Source: Deltaproteobacteria bacterium
Lineage (GTDB): Bacteria > Desulfobacterota > Binatia > Binatales > Binataceae
Assembly (NCBI GenBank): GCA_021780225.1
Contig: JAJXZF010000050.1
Span: forward strand, 1-50,310
Reading direction: 5' to 3'
DNA: 50,310 bases
Positions 8,610-16,600 of this stretch are shown in pieces; positions within the stretch are counted from its first letter, which is position 1, and every line of letters starts with the position of its first letter. Made by a program: the position numbers and the translations under genes. The notes under the pieces are model-generated. The model had not been told where the DNA came from. It worked only from the letters and a program-made list of their open reading frames with translations, and did no database searches.

Positions 8610-9548
8610 ATGAGGATTTTCAGGGAACGCCGGGCTGACGCGGAACGCGATTTCCGCGCCACGCCCGGAGCGGTTGCGCCGGGCCTGGGCCTGAACGGCG
8701 TGCGCGCGGCGGTCGCGATCGCGAGCGCCAAAGGCGGCGTCGGCAAAAGCGCGATCGCGGTGAATCTGGCGGCCGCGCTGGCGCTGGCTGGCCGCAAGGC
8801 GGGAATCCTCGACGCCGATTTGAATTCGCCGAACGTGCTCGCGATGCTGGGCTTGAAGGCGCCGCGGCGCGTCTTCGGCGGCGAGACCATCGAACCGATA
8901 GCGGGGCCGCTGGGACTGCGAATCGCGGCGAGCGGACTTCTGCCCGACGGCGAGCCGCCGCCGATCAGCTTCCTCGATGACGAGCCGGCGCTCGCAGCGG
9001 CCAGCCGCAACGGTTCCGCGATCGCCGAACTGGATTACGGCGACGCTCTGAGCCGCTTGATCGGCCTGACCAATTTCGGCGCGCTTGACGTGCTGTTGAT
9101 CGATCTCGCTCCCGGGCTCGAACAGCTTTTCCGTCTGGCGCGGATCGCGCCGCTCGCGGGCGCGATCATAGTGACTCAGCCGTCTGAATTCTCGGTGCGC
9201 GCGACGCGCGGCGCGATTGAAATCGCGCGGCTCTGCGGCGTTCCGGTGCTGGGACTGGTCGAAAACATGGTCGGCTTCAGTTGCGAGGGATGCCATGCGG
9301 TGCGGCCGTTGCTGCCGCAGGGCGATCTCGCCGCGTCGGCCGCCGCGGACGAGGTCGCGACGCTGGCGCGCCTGCCGTTCGATTCGCGGTTTGCTGAATG
9401 CTGCGATCGCGGCGTGATTTTCATTCGCGAGTACGCCGAATCGCCGCTGGCGAAAAACTTTCATGAACTCGCGCGGCTGGTCGCGCGGCGGCTCGATGCG
9501 GCCGCGGACCCGACTCAGCCGCCGGCGGCGTCCGAAGAAGCCGGCTGA
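8610..9548 (+). CDS. Mrp/MinD-like P-loop ATPase
   Basis: A 312-residue SIMIBI-class ATPase. The deviant Walker A (ASAKGGVGKSAIAVNLA, residues ~38-54) carries the signature Lys, followed by GILDADLNSPNVLAMLG and LLIDLAPGLEQLF. A CxxC (SCEGC) follows GLVENMVGF, as in Mrp/ApbC Fe-S carrier proteins. The usual LPPGTGD is LAPGLEQ here, so it is a divergent member. It may be an Fe-S cluster carrier or a MinD-type positioning ATPase. It stands alone, 170 bases after the DksA-like gene, and converges with the next minus-strand gene (16-base gap). Confidence 0.75.
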   Translation: MRIFRERRADAERDFRATPGAVAPGLGLNGVRAAVAIASAKGGVGKSAIAVNLAAALALAGRKAGILDADLNSPNVLAMLGLKAPRRVFGGETIEPIAGPLGLRIAASGLLPDGEPPPISFLDDEPALAAASRNGSAIAELDYGDALSRLIGLTNFGALDVLLIDLAPGLEQLFRLARIAPLAGAIIVTQPSEFSVRATRGAIEIARLCGVPVLGLVENMVGFSCEGCHAVRPLLPQGDLAASAAADEVATLARLPFDSRFAECCDRGVIFIREYAESPLAKNFHELARLVARRLDAAADPTQPPAASEEAG

Positions 9549-9564
9549 AATCGTATCGTCGAAT

Positions 9565-11346
9565 TTAGCCGGGCGCTTTCGCCGCTGTTTGCGGCCGGCC
9601 GGCGACTCGCGAATATTCAAACATCCCGGCTCCGCGCTCTTCGCCGAGGCTGAACTCGGCGAATCCGAGCGTGGTATGAATGCGCACGCCGTCCAAGCCC
9701 GGACGCGACAATGACATGAAATTTCTGACCGCGCCGCGTAGCTCCAGCTCCGCGCCGCGCGCCACGACAATCGAAGCCGCGATACGGTCGGGCGGCGCGG
9801 CGGGGTCGCGCGTCGTGAGTTCGATCGCGCCGACTTGCGCGGTTCGCCAGCGGCTTTCGATGAGAGTTCGCGCCTCGCGGTGAATTGATTCAATCCCGTC
9901 AGCGGTCTCGCATGCTTCGAGCGCGGCGAACCGGCGCCCTGACGGGAAACGCGCCCACAGCGTCCGCCGCTTTTCGAAGCGTCCCGCGCCCAGTCCGGTT
10001 ACGGATACGCCGATCCGCGCGACGGCGTCGATTTTCCGGCGATGTCCGGCGATTACGATTTCGCCTTCAAGCCGTCCATACCGGGGCGGCGCCGCGGCGG
10101 GGTCCGATTTCGGCGCCGCGCCGTCCGCATCCGGCGCCTCGCGGTCGAGCATCAGCAAAGCGCCGAAGCGCATCGCCGGGTCGAGCGCGCCGCCGGCCAG
10201 CGCGTTTTCGACGCTCAGATATGCGGCGCCGTCGTTCACGATAATCGCAGGACCCGCGAATGCGAGGCTGCCAACGGCGCCGTCGCACGCGAATCGCAGC
10301 GGCCCGAGCGAAAGCATTCCGCCGTCATGAAGCGGGCGTCCCTCGGCGGTAAAGAGCGCGGCGCGGCATCGATCGAATAGAATCATGATCCGTCCGCCGG
10401 CGCCGCCCACACCGAGATCGAAGCTGGCAATTCCTCCAACGCCTGCGGCGGAGTCGAAGAATTCCACGCCATAGCGGGCCGGTGCGGCGGCGGATGAGGC
10501 GGCCGATGCGCTGGCTTTAGCCGGACGCGGCGGCGACTCGCGGATTACGATGCGCGCTGGGTTGGCGCCGTTCGATTTTTCCGTTCCGGTTTCACGGACC
10601 GGGCCGCTATCCGCCGGCGCGGAGCGAAACGATTCGGCGATCGCGGCAATTCCGCTCGCGCGCAACGGGCCGGGCATCCGCACCGCGACCGACATTTCCA
10701 GTTGAAGCGCATCGACCGCGCCGTCCGCCGCCATCGCGGCCAGCCGCCGGACGGCGGGAATGTCGCTCGCGCGATGGCGCGGGGTGAACGCCTGCAGCAG
10801 GTTCTGCCGTGCGCCGCCGGGGTAGCGCATTCCGAAGGTCGCCGCGATGCCGGCGCGGGCGAGCCGCGCGGCCATCGCGGTCACAGGCCCGTTGATGAAT
10901 TCGTCGCTCGCGCTGACGTGCGCGCCGGCGGGCGGCCGGAGATGCGCGCCGTGATCGCGCAGGCCAAGGCCGATATCGACGCGCGGCTCGATCACGTTCC
11001 AGCCATGGATCAGCATCACGATCGCGCGCCCGTGGCGGTTTGCGATCTGTTCGGTCCGGCTCGCGATCAACTCGAGCATCCAGGGCGCGCGCGCCGCCAG
11101 TTGCGCGAGCCGGTTGCAATCCAGTTCATTGCGGTCCATCGCCGCATTAACCAGGGCGCTGGCGCCGAGCCGCACGGTCAATTCGCGCGCGATCGCGGCG
11201 GTTTCGAGGTCGTTCACTTTGGGATGGAGGGCGGCGCGCGCGGCCGCGCCGGCGCGTCCGCCGTGCGGAGCGATCAGCAGGATCGGTGCGGCTCCTTCGA
11301 CGATCTCAAGCCATGATTCCGGCGCGGCGGCGATCGTGACGTACAT
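9565..11346 (-). CDS. N-formylglutamate amidohydrolase-like N-terminus with large unknown C-terminal region
   Basis: A 593-residue protein. The first ~250 residues resemble the N-formylglutamate amidohydrolase fold: LLIAPHGG near residue 27, MDRNELDCNR, VMLIHGWN, and FGMRYPGGARQNLLQAFTPRH, with His/Asp/Arg positions compatible with a zinc amidohydrolase. The remaining ~330 residues, which include an Ala/Pro-rich linker and beta-rich sequence (VEFFDSAAGVGGIASFDLGVGGAGGRIMILFDRC), match no family I recognise. It is the last gene of the minus-strand lipid array, starting 6 bases after the phosphatidylcholine synthase stop, so it is probably cotranslated. The enzymatic assignment is tentative. 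Confidence 0.6.
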   Translation of the reverse strand: MYVTIAAAPESWLEIVEGAAPILLIAPHGGRAGAAARAALHPKVNDLETAAIARELTVRLGASALVNAAMDRNELDCNRLAQLAARAPWMLELIASRTEQIANRHGRAIVMLIHGWNVIEPRVDIGLGLRDHGAHLRPPAGAHVSASDEFINGPVTAMAARLARAGIAATFGMRYPGGARQNLLQAFTPRHRASDIPAVRRLAAMAADGAVDALQLEMSVAVRMPGPLRASGIAAIAESFRSAPADSGPVRETGTEKSNGANPARIVIRESPPRPAKASASAASSAAAPARYGVEFFDSAAGVGGIASFDLGVGGAGGRIMILFDRCRAALFTAEGRPLHDGGMLSLGPLRFACDGAVGSLAFAGPAIIVNDGAAYLSVENALAGGALDPAMRFGALLMLDREAPDADGAAPKSDPAAAPPRYGRLEGEIVIAGHRRKIDAVARIGVSVTGLGAGRFEKRRTLWARFPSGRRFAALEACETADGIESIHREARTLIESRWRTAQVGAIELTTRDPAAPPDRIAASIVVARGAELELRGAVRNFMSLSRPGLDGVRIHTTLGFAEFSLGEERGAGMFEYSRVAGRPQTAAKAPG

Positions 11347-11352
11347 CGCGGC

Positions 11353-12078
11353 CTAACGCGGACGGCGGGCGGCGACTCGCGCCGGATGGGCATGCAGGGC
11401 GAATGACATTGCGAAGTAGTAAACGACGAAGGCGAGCGACGTGTAAAGGAGGAGATCGTTATGTTCCGGCAGCATCGGCAGCATCGCGACGGTCGCGACG
11501 CCCCATACCGCCGCGAGCGCGAGGGTCAGCGGACGCATCAGCTCGGTGCGATTCGGATAAATATATTTAATCGGTATGAACACCATCAGCGCCAGCATGC
11601 CGACGATAACGCCGTTGGCCGCGCGCGAAAATCCGAGGCAGAAAATATACAGCGCGACCAGGTTCCAGTAAGACGGGAAGCCGCGAAAATAATTGTCCTC
11701 GGTCTTCGCGTCGGTCCGGCTGAAGCCATAAGCGCTGGCGATCATCACGAATGCGGCAAGCGCCGTGCCGGAATTCCCCGCCGGCAATAAATTCGCCCGC
11801 AGCATCAGGAAAGCGGGGACCGCGACATAATTGAGATAATCGACGATGTTGTCGAGCGTCGCGCCGTCGAAAACCGGAATGCGTTCGCGGACGCGGAGCG
11901 CGCGCGCCAGCGGCCCGTCGAACGAGTCGATCGCGACCGCGATCGCCATCGCGATAAACGCGCCGCGCCAATCCGCATGCGCGGTCCGTTCGATCGCGAC
12001 CAGCCCGGCGGCGGCGCCCGACGCGGTCAGCAGATGAACGCCCCATGCGCATCCGCGGAGAATCCGTTGACTCGCCAT
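11353..12078 (-). CDS. pcs: phosphatidylcholine synthase (CDP-alcohol phosphatidyltransferase)
   Basis: A 241-residue multi-pass membrane enzyme with about eight hydrophobic segments. It carries DG-xx-AR-x12-G-xxx-D-xxx-D (D54, G55, A58, R59, G72, D76, D80). The 12-residue spacing is the variant known for bacterial phosphatidylcholine synthases, which condense choline with CDP-diacylglycerol; other CDP-alcohol transferases have 8. Family traits such as TASGAAAGL, FRGFPSYWN and FIPIKYIYPNR fit Pcs well. The ATG at 12078 is 18 bases after the phosphatase gene stop. Its presence in this array links the array to phospholipid headgroup synthesis. Confidence 0.88.
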   Translation of the reverse strand: MASQRILRGCAWGVHLLTASGAAAGLVAIERTAHADWRGAFIAMAIAVAIDSFDGPLARALRVRERIPVFDGATLDNIVDYLNYVAVPAFLMLRANLLPAGNSGTALAAFVMIASAYGFSRTDAKTEDNYFRGFPSYWNLVALYIFCLGFSRAANGVIVGMLALMVFIPIKYIYPNRTELMRPLTLALAAVWGVATVAMLPMLPEHNDLLLYTSLAFVVYYFAMSFALHAHPARVAARRPR

Positions 12079-12096
12079 CGGAGGCGCCGCCGCCGG

Positions 12097-12696
12097 CTAG
12101 GCCGACGGTTTGAGGTGGCGCGGGCCGAAATGATTTTCGAGCACGGTCATAAACGGCCCGCACGCGCGCCGCGCTTTGACCAGCGCCATCGCCTCCGCGA
12201 GCGACATCCCGCGATGGGCCCGCAGGTAGGCGATCGCCAGCGTCGGCGCGCGGTTCAATCCGGCGTTGCAATGCAAATAAACGCGGCGCTCGCCGGCCAC
12301 AAGGATGTGCAAATCCGCGAGCGCGGCCGCCAGCCTGAGCGCGACGTCGTCGGAACTGCCGTCATGGATGGGAGTGCGCGCGTAGGCGATTCCGTGTGAA
12401 TCGGCGGCCGCCGCCAGTTCGCCGATATCGAGCGCGTTGATCCGCAAATCCTCGTCGTCCTGAAGATTATGAATCGCGGTCACGCGATGCTCGCGCTTGA
12501 GCCATTCGATATCGGAAACGCGCGGATATTCGCCCACCAGCAGATAGTCGGTGATTTCGCTCACCGACGGACGCACGTCGCCGCGGGTCGGCCGGGGGCG
12601 ATCGTCAAAGCGTTGGGTCCACCAGTCCATCAGCGGCAAATTTCCCATTCCGACGCGGCGGCGCAAGCTGTTGGCGCGGCCGCGTCGCATTCTCAA
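12097..12696 (-). CDS. dual-specificity/tyrosine phosphatase-like protein
   Basis: A 199-residue protein with the Cys-phosphatase P-loop HCNAGLNRAP (H142, C143, R149), matching HCxxGxxR, and an upstream HDG (D112) that could be the general acid. The preceding EITDYLLVGEYPRVSDIEWLKREHRVTAIHNLQDDEDLR is typical of the DSP fold. Such phosphatases act on phosphoproteins, phosphoinositides or phosphatidylglycerophosphate (PTPMT1-like), so in this lipid array a lipid-phosphate substrate is possible but not shown. The start could be 12696 or the in-frame Met about 20 residues later. It lies between the PLC-like gene and pcs, same strand, with short gaps. Confidence 0.82.
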   Translation of the reverse strand: MRMRRGRANSLRRRVGMGNLPLMDWWTQRFDDRPRPTRGDVRPSVSEITDYLLVGEYPRVSDIEWLKREHRVTAIHNLQDDEDLRINALDIGELAAAADSHGIAYARTPIHDGSSDDVALRLAAALADLHILVAGERRVYLHCNAGLNRAPTLAIAYLRAHRGMSLAEAMALVKARRACGPFMTVLENHFGPRHLKPSA

Positions 12697-12738
12697 TGGA
12701 TATTCTAATCATTGCCGCCGCCGCCCAGAAGCGCAGGA

Positions 12739-13590
12739 TTATTGCGCGCATGCGGACGGCTGGCCGGCTTGCGTCCATTCGTACTGCCAGATCGATCCCA
12801 GGGTCGAAGCCGCGAGCGCAATCTGCCGCGCGACCATCGGCGCTTCTTGAGCCATTAACACGCGATCGAAATAGGCGCCGCGCCGGAGTCCGGTTTCGGC
12901 GCGCGCCGCACGGTCGGCGTCGATTACCGTCTGCGCCAGCGGATGGCTCTCGCGCAATTCGGCGATCGCCGCGTCCCATGGCGAAGCAATCGGCGCGAGC
13001 CGAATTTCCGGACGCGCCATCTGCTCGATGCGCCAGACGTTGTAATCGACCGCGCTTTCGAAACGCGCGTGGACGCCGTGATCCTGTGCGTAGCCGTCGA
13101 AGTGGACGGTCGAATGGAGCGGCTGGGTCGCATCGCCGACGTAATGCGCCAGGTAGCCCGCGGTCTGGATCGCATTGGCGCAATTGCCGCCGCGCCACGC
13201 CGATGCGAGGTCGGCCGACTCTTCTTCGATCGCCCACGGCAAGACGCCCGATCGTTCCAGCGTGCGCCACCCGTACTCCCGTTCCATCACGTGAATGTCG
13301 GGATTGAGCGCCGCGAAGGGATCCGCGCCGAAATATTCGAGGTCCAGATAGTGTTTGATCGCTTCCGACTTGCCGTAGAGCGGACGCAAGACTTCGTCGG
13401 GCGCGACCGCGGACTCCTGCAACTGCGTCTCGCTGGCCGCAAGCGTGGCGCGCGGAGCTCCGGCCGGCAACGCTTCCACCGCGAGCCGCGCAATCATGCG
13501 ATGCGTTCGCGAATCCCAGGCGCGGGCCGGCCGCGCAATCAAAACCGCAAGCGCCGCGGCGGCGGCCGTGATCGCGCGGGACCTGGTCAT
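12739..13590 (-). CDS. secreted S1/P1 nuclease / zinc-dependent phospholipase C family protein
   Basis: The precursor is 283 residues with a signal peptide ending ARPARA; the predicted mature protein begins WDSRTHRMIARLA. An N-terminal Trp ligating zinc is characteristic of this trinuclear-zinc fold. Other ligand-rich stretches are YLAHYVGDATQPLHST and DHGVHARFE. The family includes nucleases and phospholipases C. With lipid neighbours a phospholipase role is attractive, but sequence alone cannot decide. The ATG at 13590 is preferred over the TTG at 13611 because it gives a clean signal peptide. It is 17 bases after the stop of the FAR/ligase fusion gene. Acts in the periplasm or outside. Confidence 0.8.
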   Translation of the reverse strand: MTRSRAITAAAAALAVLIARPARAWDSRTHRMIARLAVEALPAGAPRATLAASETQLQESAVAPDEVLRPLYGKSEAIKHYLDLEYFGADPFAALNPDIHVMEREYGWRTLERSGVLPWAIEEESADLASAWRGGNCANAIQTAGYLAHYVGDATQPLHSTVHFDGYAQDHGVHARFESAVDYNVWRIEQMARPEIRLAPIASPWDAAIAELRESHPLAQTVIDADRAARAETGLRRGAYFDRVLMAQEAPMVARQIALAASTLGSIWQYEWTQAGQPSACAQ

Positions 13591-13607
13591 GATGCGCCGC
13601 GCGCCGC

Positions 13608-16600
13608 TCAACCTTTCGCGTGGCGCGCGGGATGGCGGCTGCGCGCGCGGCCGCCCGCCTTGGCGGTCGTTTCGACCGCGGTTTCCAGAGGCGCCGGCGC
13701 CGCGGCCGGCTCGATACGTTTCGCCGGGCGAACGCCGAGGCTGACGACCGCGTCGCGCATCCGCTCGGCGAGTTTGCGATAAGCGCCCGCGCCTTCGCCG
13801 TCACGGGCGAGACCGCGCATCTCCTCGGCTCCGATCGGCCGGCCGATGCGCACCTGCACCGGATGGCGCCGCGGCAGAAGCTGGCCTTTGCCGAGCACCT
13901 CGTGCGTGCCGTCGATTCTAACCGGCAGCACGTCGCATCCGCTGTGCAGCGCCAGATAGCCCGCGCCGCTCTTGAACTCGTGGATCAAGCCGTCGGGCGA
14001 GCGCGTGCCTTCGGGAAACATCAGCACGCTGCGGCCCGCCGCGAGTTCGGCCAGCGCCTCATCGAGCGATTCGAGCTGCGCGCGTTCGCGATCGAACGGA
14101 ATCAGCCGCGTGAAATTCGACGCGAGCATCCGGCGCGCGGGCGTATTGAAAAAATAATCCTTGGCCGCGAGCACCACGAGATTGCGGCCGGCCGCGCCCA
14201 GCGCGTGGCCGGCGAGCGCGAAATCGAGATGGCTCGAATGATTCGCGACAACCAGCACGTTGCGGTTCGCCGGGATATTGCCGGCGCCCATCACGAGCGG
14301 CTTCAGCCAGCGGTTGAACGCCGCGTCGAACGATCGCCTGAGCGCGGTCTCGCCCAACCGGCGCAGCGGGGAGGGCAATTCGATCGTGTACGGCTTCGCG
14401 AAGCGCGCGTATGAGGGCAGCTTCGGGCGATTGCCGGCCTCGCCCGCGATTCGCTGCAACTCCTCGACGGTCGCGATGTTCGACAGCTCCTCGGCGCTGA
14501 GCTCGCGGCCCGATTTGACCGCGATATGTTCGGCCAGTTCGGCCAGCGCCAGGGAATCCAGGCCGAGGTCCTCGATCAGCCGCGTCGCCGGCGTGATTTC
14601 CGCGCCGCCGCTGGCGACTTGCGCCAGCGCCTGCGCCAGCCACGGCTCGACCTCCGCGCTGGCCGCACCGCGCTCGCGCTCGTCGGTATCGACCATCCGG
14701 CGCAGAATCGCCGCGACCTCCGCGCGCCGCACCTTGCGCGTCCGCGTGCGCGGCAATTCGGCCTCGGTGAAGCGCAGGATCCGGATACGCTTATGCGGAC
14801 TCAGAGCCGCGCCGACTTTTTCAAAATGAGAGCGCAGCTTGTCCTCGACGGTGCGCCGGCTTTCGCCGCGCGCGTACGCCGGCACGGCCAGCGCCGCGAC
14901 CTGCTCGCCCTGTCCCGCGCGCAATCCGGCCACGGCCATCTCTTTTAAAAACGGCGAGTGGCCGTATGCCTCTTCGAGCTCGTCGATATAGATATTGTTG
15001 CCGCCGGAATCGACGATGACGTCTTTCGCGCGGCCGACGATATAGAGCCGTCCGTCCTCGTCGAAACGGCCAAGGTCTCCCGTATGCAGCCAGCCGTCGC
15101 GCAGCACTTCCGCGGTCGCCGCGGGATTGCGGTAATAGCCGGCCATCACGTTCGGCCCCCGCGCGATAATCTCGCCGACGCCGGCCTCCGCCTTCGCCAG
15201 CTTCACCTCGACATTGTTGAGCGGTTTGCCGACCGAACCCGGAATCAGCGTTTCGTCAGGCCGCGCGACGCTCAGCACGGGGGCCGATTCAGTCAGGCCG
15301 TAGCCTTCGAGCAGACGGATGCCGATTTCGTTGAAAAAGCGCGCGACGCGCTGCGGCAACGCCGCGCCGCCGCTCACCGCGAGCCTGAGCCGTCCGCCCA
15401 ATGCCGCATGCGCCGGGCGGAACAGCAGCGTGCCGAGGTTGAGGTTGTAATCTTGATCGAGCCGGCGATTCAGATCGCGCAATCGCTCGAACGCGGCGTG
15501 CGCGAACGGTCCGCGCGCCTCGACCTCGTCCATGATGCGCCGATGCACCGCCTCCCATAGCGCCGGCACTCCGACCAGCGCGGTCGGCCGCACGTCCGCC
15601 AGCGTGCGCGACAGGCTCGCCGCGTCCACGCCCTGCGGGTAAACGATTCGTGCGCCGCTCGCCAGCGGCAACAACATGCCGCAGGTGAACTCGAACGTAT
15701 GATGCAGCGGCAGCAGCGACAGCGCGACGTCGTCGGCGCCGAGCGTGAACACCCGCGCCAACATCGCGATTTCGGCGGTGAAGTTGCCGTGCGTCAGCGT
15801 TACGCCCTTGGGCGCGCCGGTGGTGCCGGAGGTGAAGACGATCGAAGCGATCGATTTGCGCTCGAGCGTGGGCGGAGTCTTCGCCTTGGCGCTGAGAATA
15901 AACGGCCGGTTAAGCTCGCCCAATTCAAGCTCGGCGATTCCCGGCGCCGCCGCGCCGATCGCTTCGCCCAGCCGCTTGGCGCATCCGGAGGAAACCAGCG
16001 CGGCGCCGGGCTCGGCGATGCGCGCGATCGGCGCCAGTTCCTCCGGCGCAATCAGATGGTCGAGCGGAACGGCGATCGCGCCGGCGTAAATAATCGCGAA
16101 ATATGCGACCACCCATTCCGCCGAATTTTCCGCGATCAACAGCACCCGATCGCCCGGTTCGACGCCGCGCGACGCCAGCATCAGGCCCGCTCGATAGGCC
16201 TGATCGCGCAGCTCGCGGTAGGTCATCGCCGCGCGCTGGCCCGAGGGTTTGCGCGCCTCGATCGCGGTGCGCGCGCCGTAGCGCTCGGCCGCCCGGTCGA
16301 GCATCTCGGTGAGCGTGCGGAAGCGGAATCCGCCGCGCGGCCGCGCCCGCGTATGCAATTCAAGCTGCGGAAAGATATGCCGGCGCAATCCCGGCAGATG
16401 GATATTGATCCAGTAGTCGGCCCAGTCGATGCGCTCGGGATGGAACGGATGGGCGCGCGCGTCGGCCGGCTTCAGCTCCCGGTACAGCTCGCGGATATTG
16501 CGGCCGTGGAAGGTATAAACCAGGTCCTGGATATAGGGCAGATAGACTTCGACCAGCGAGCGCGCCAGCTCCGTGTCGGCGACCAGCCGTTCGGCGCGCT

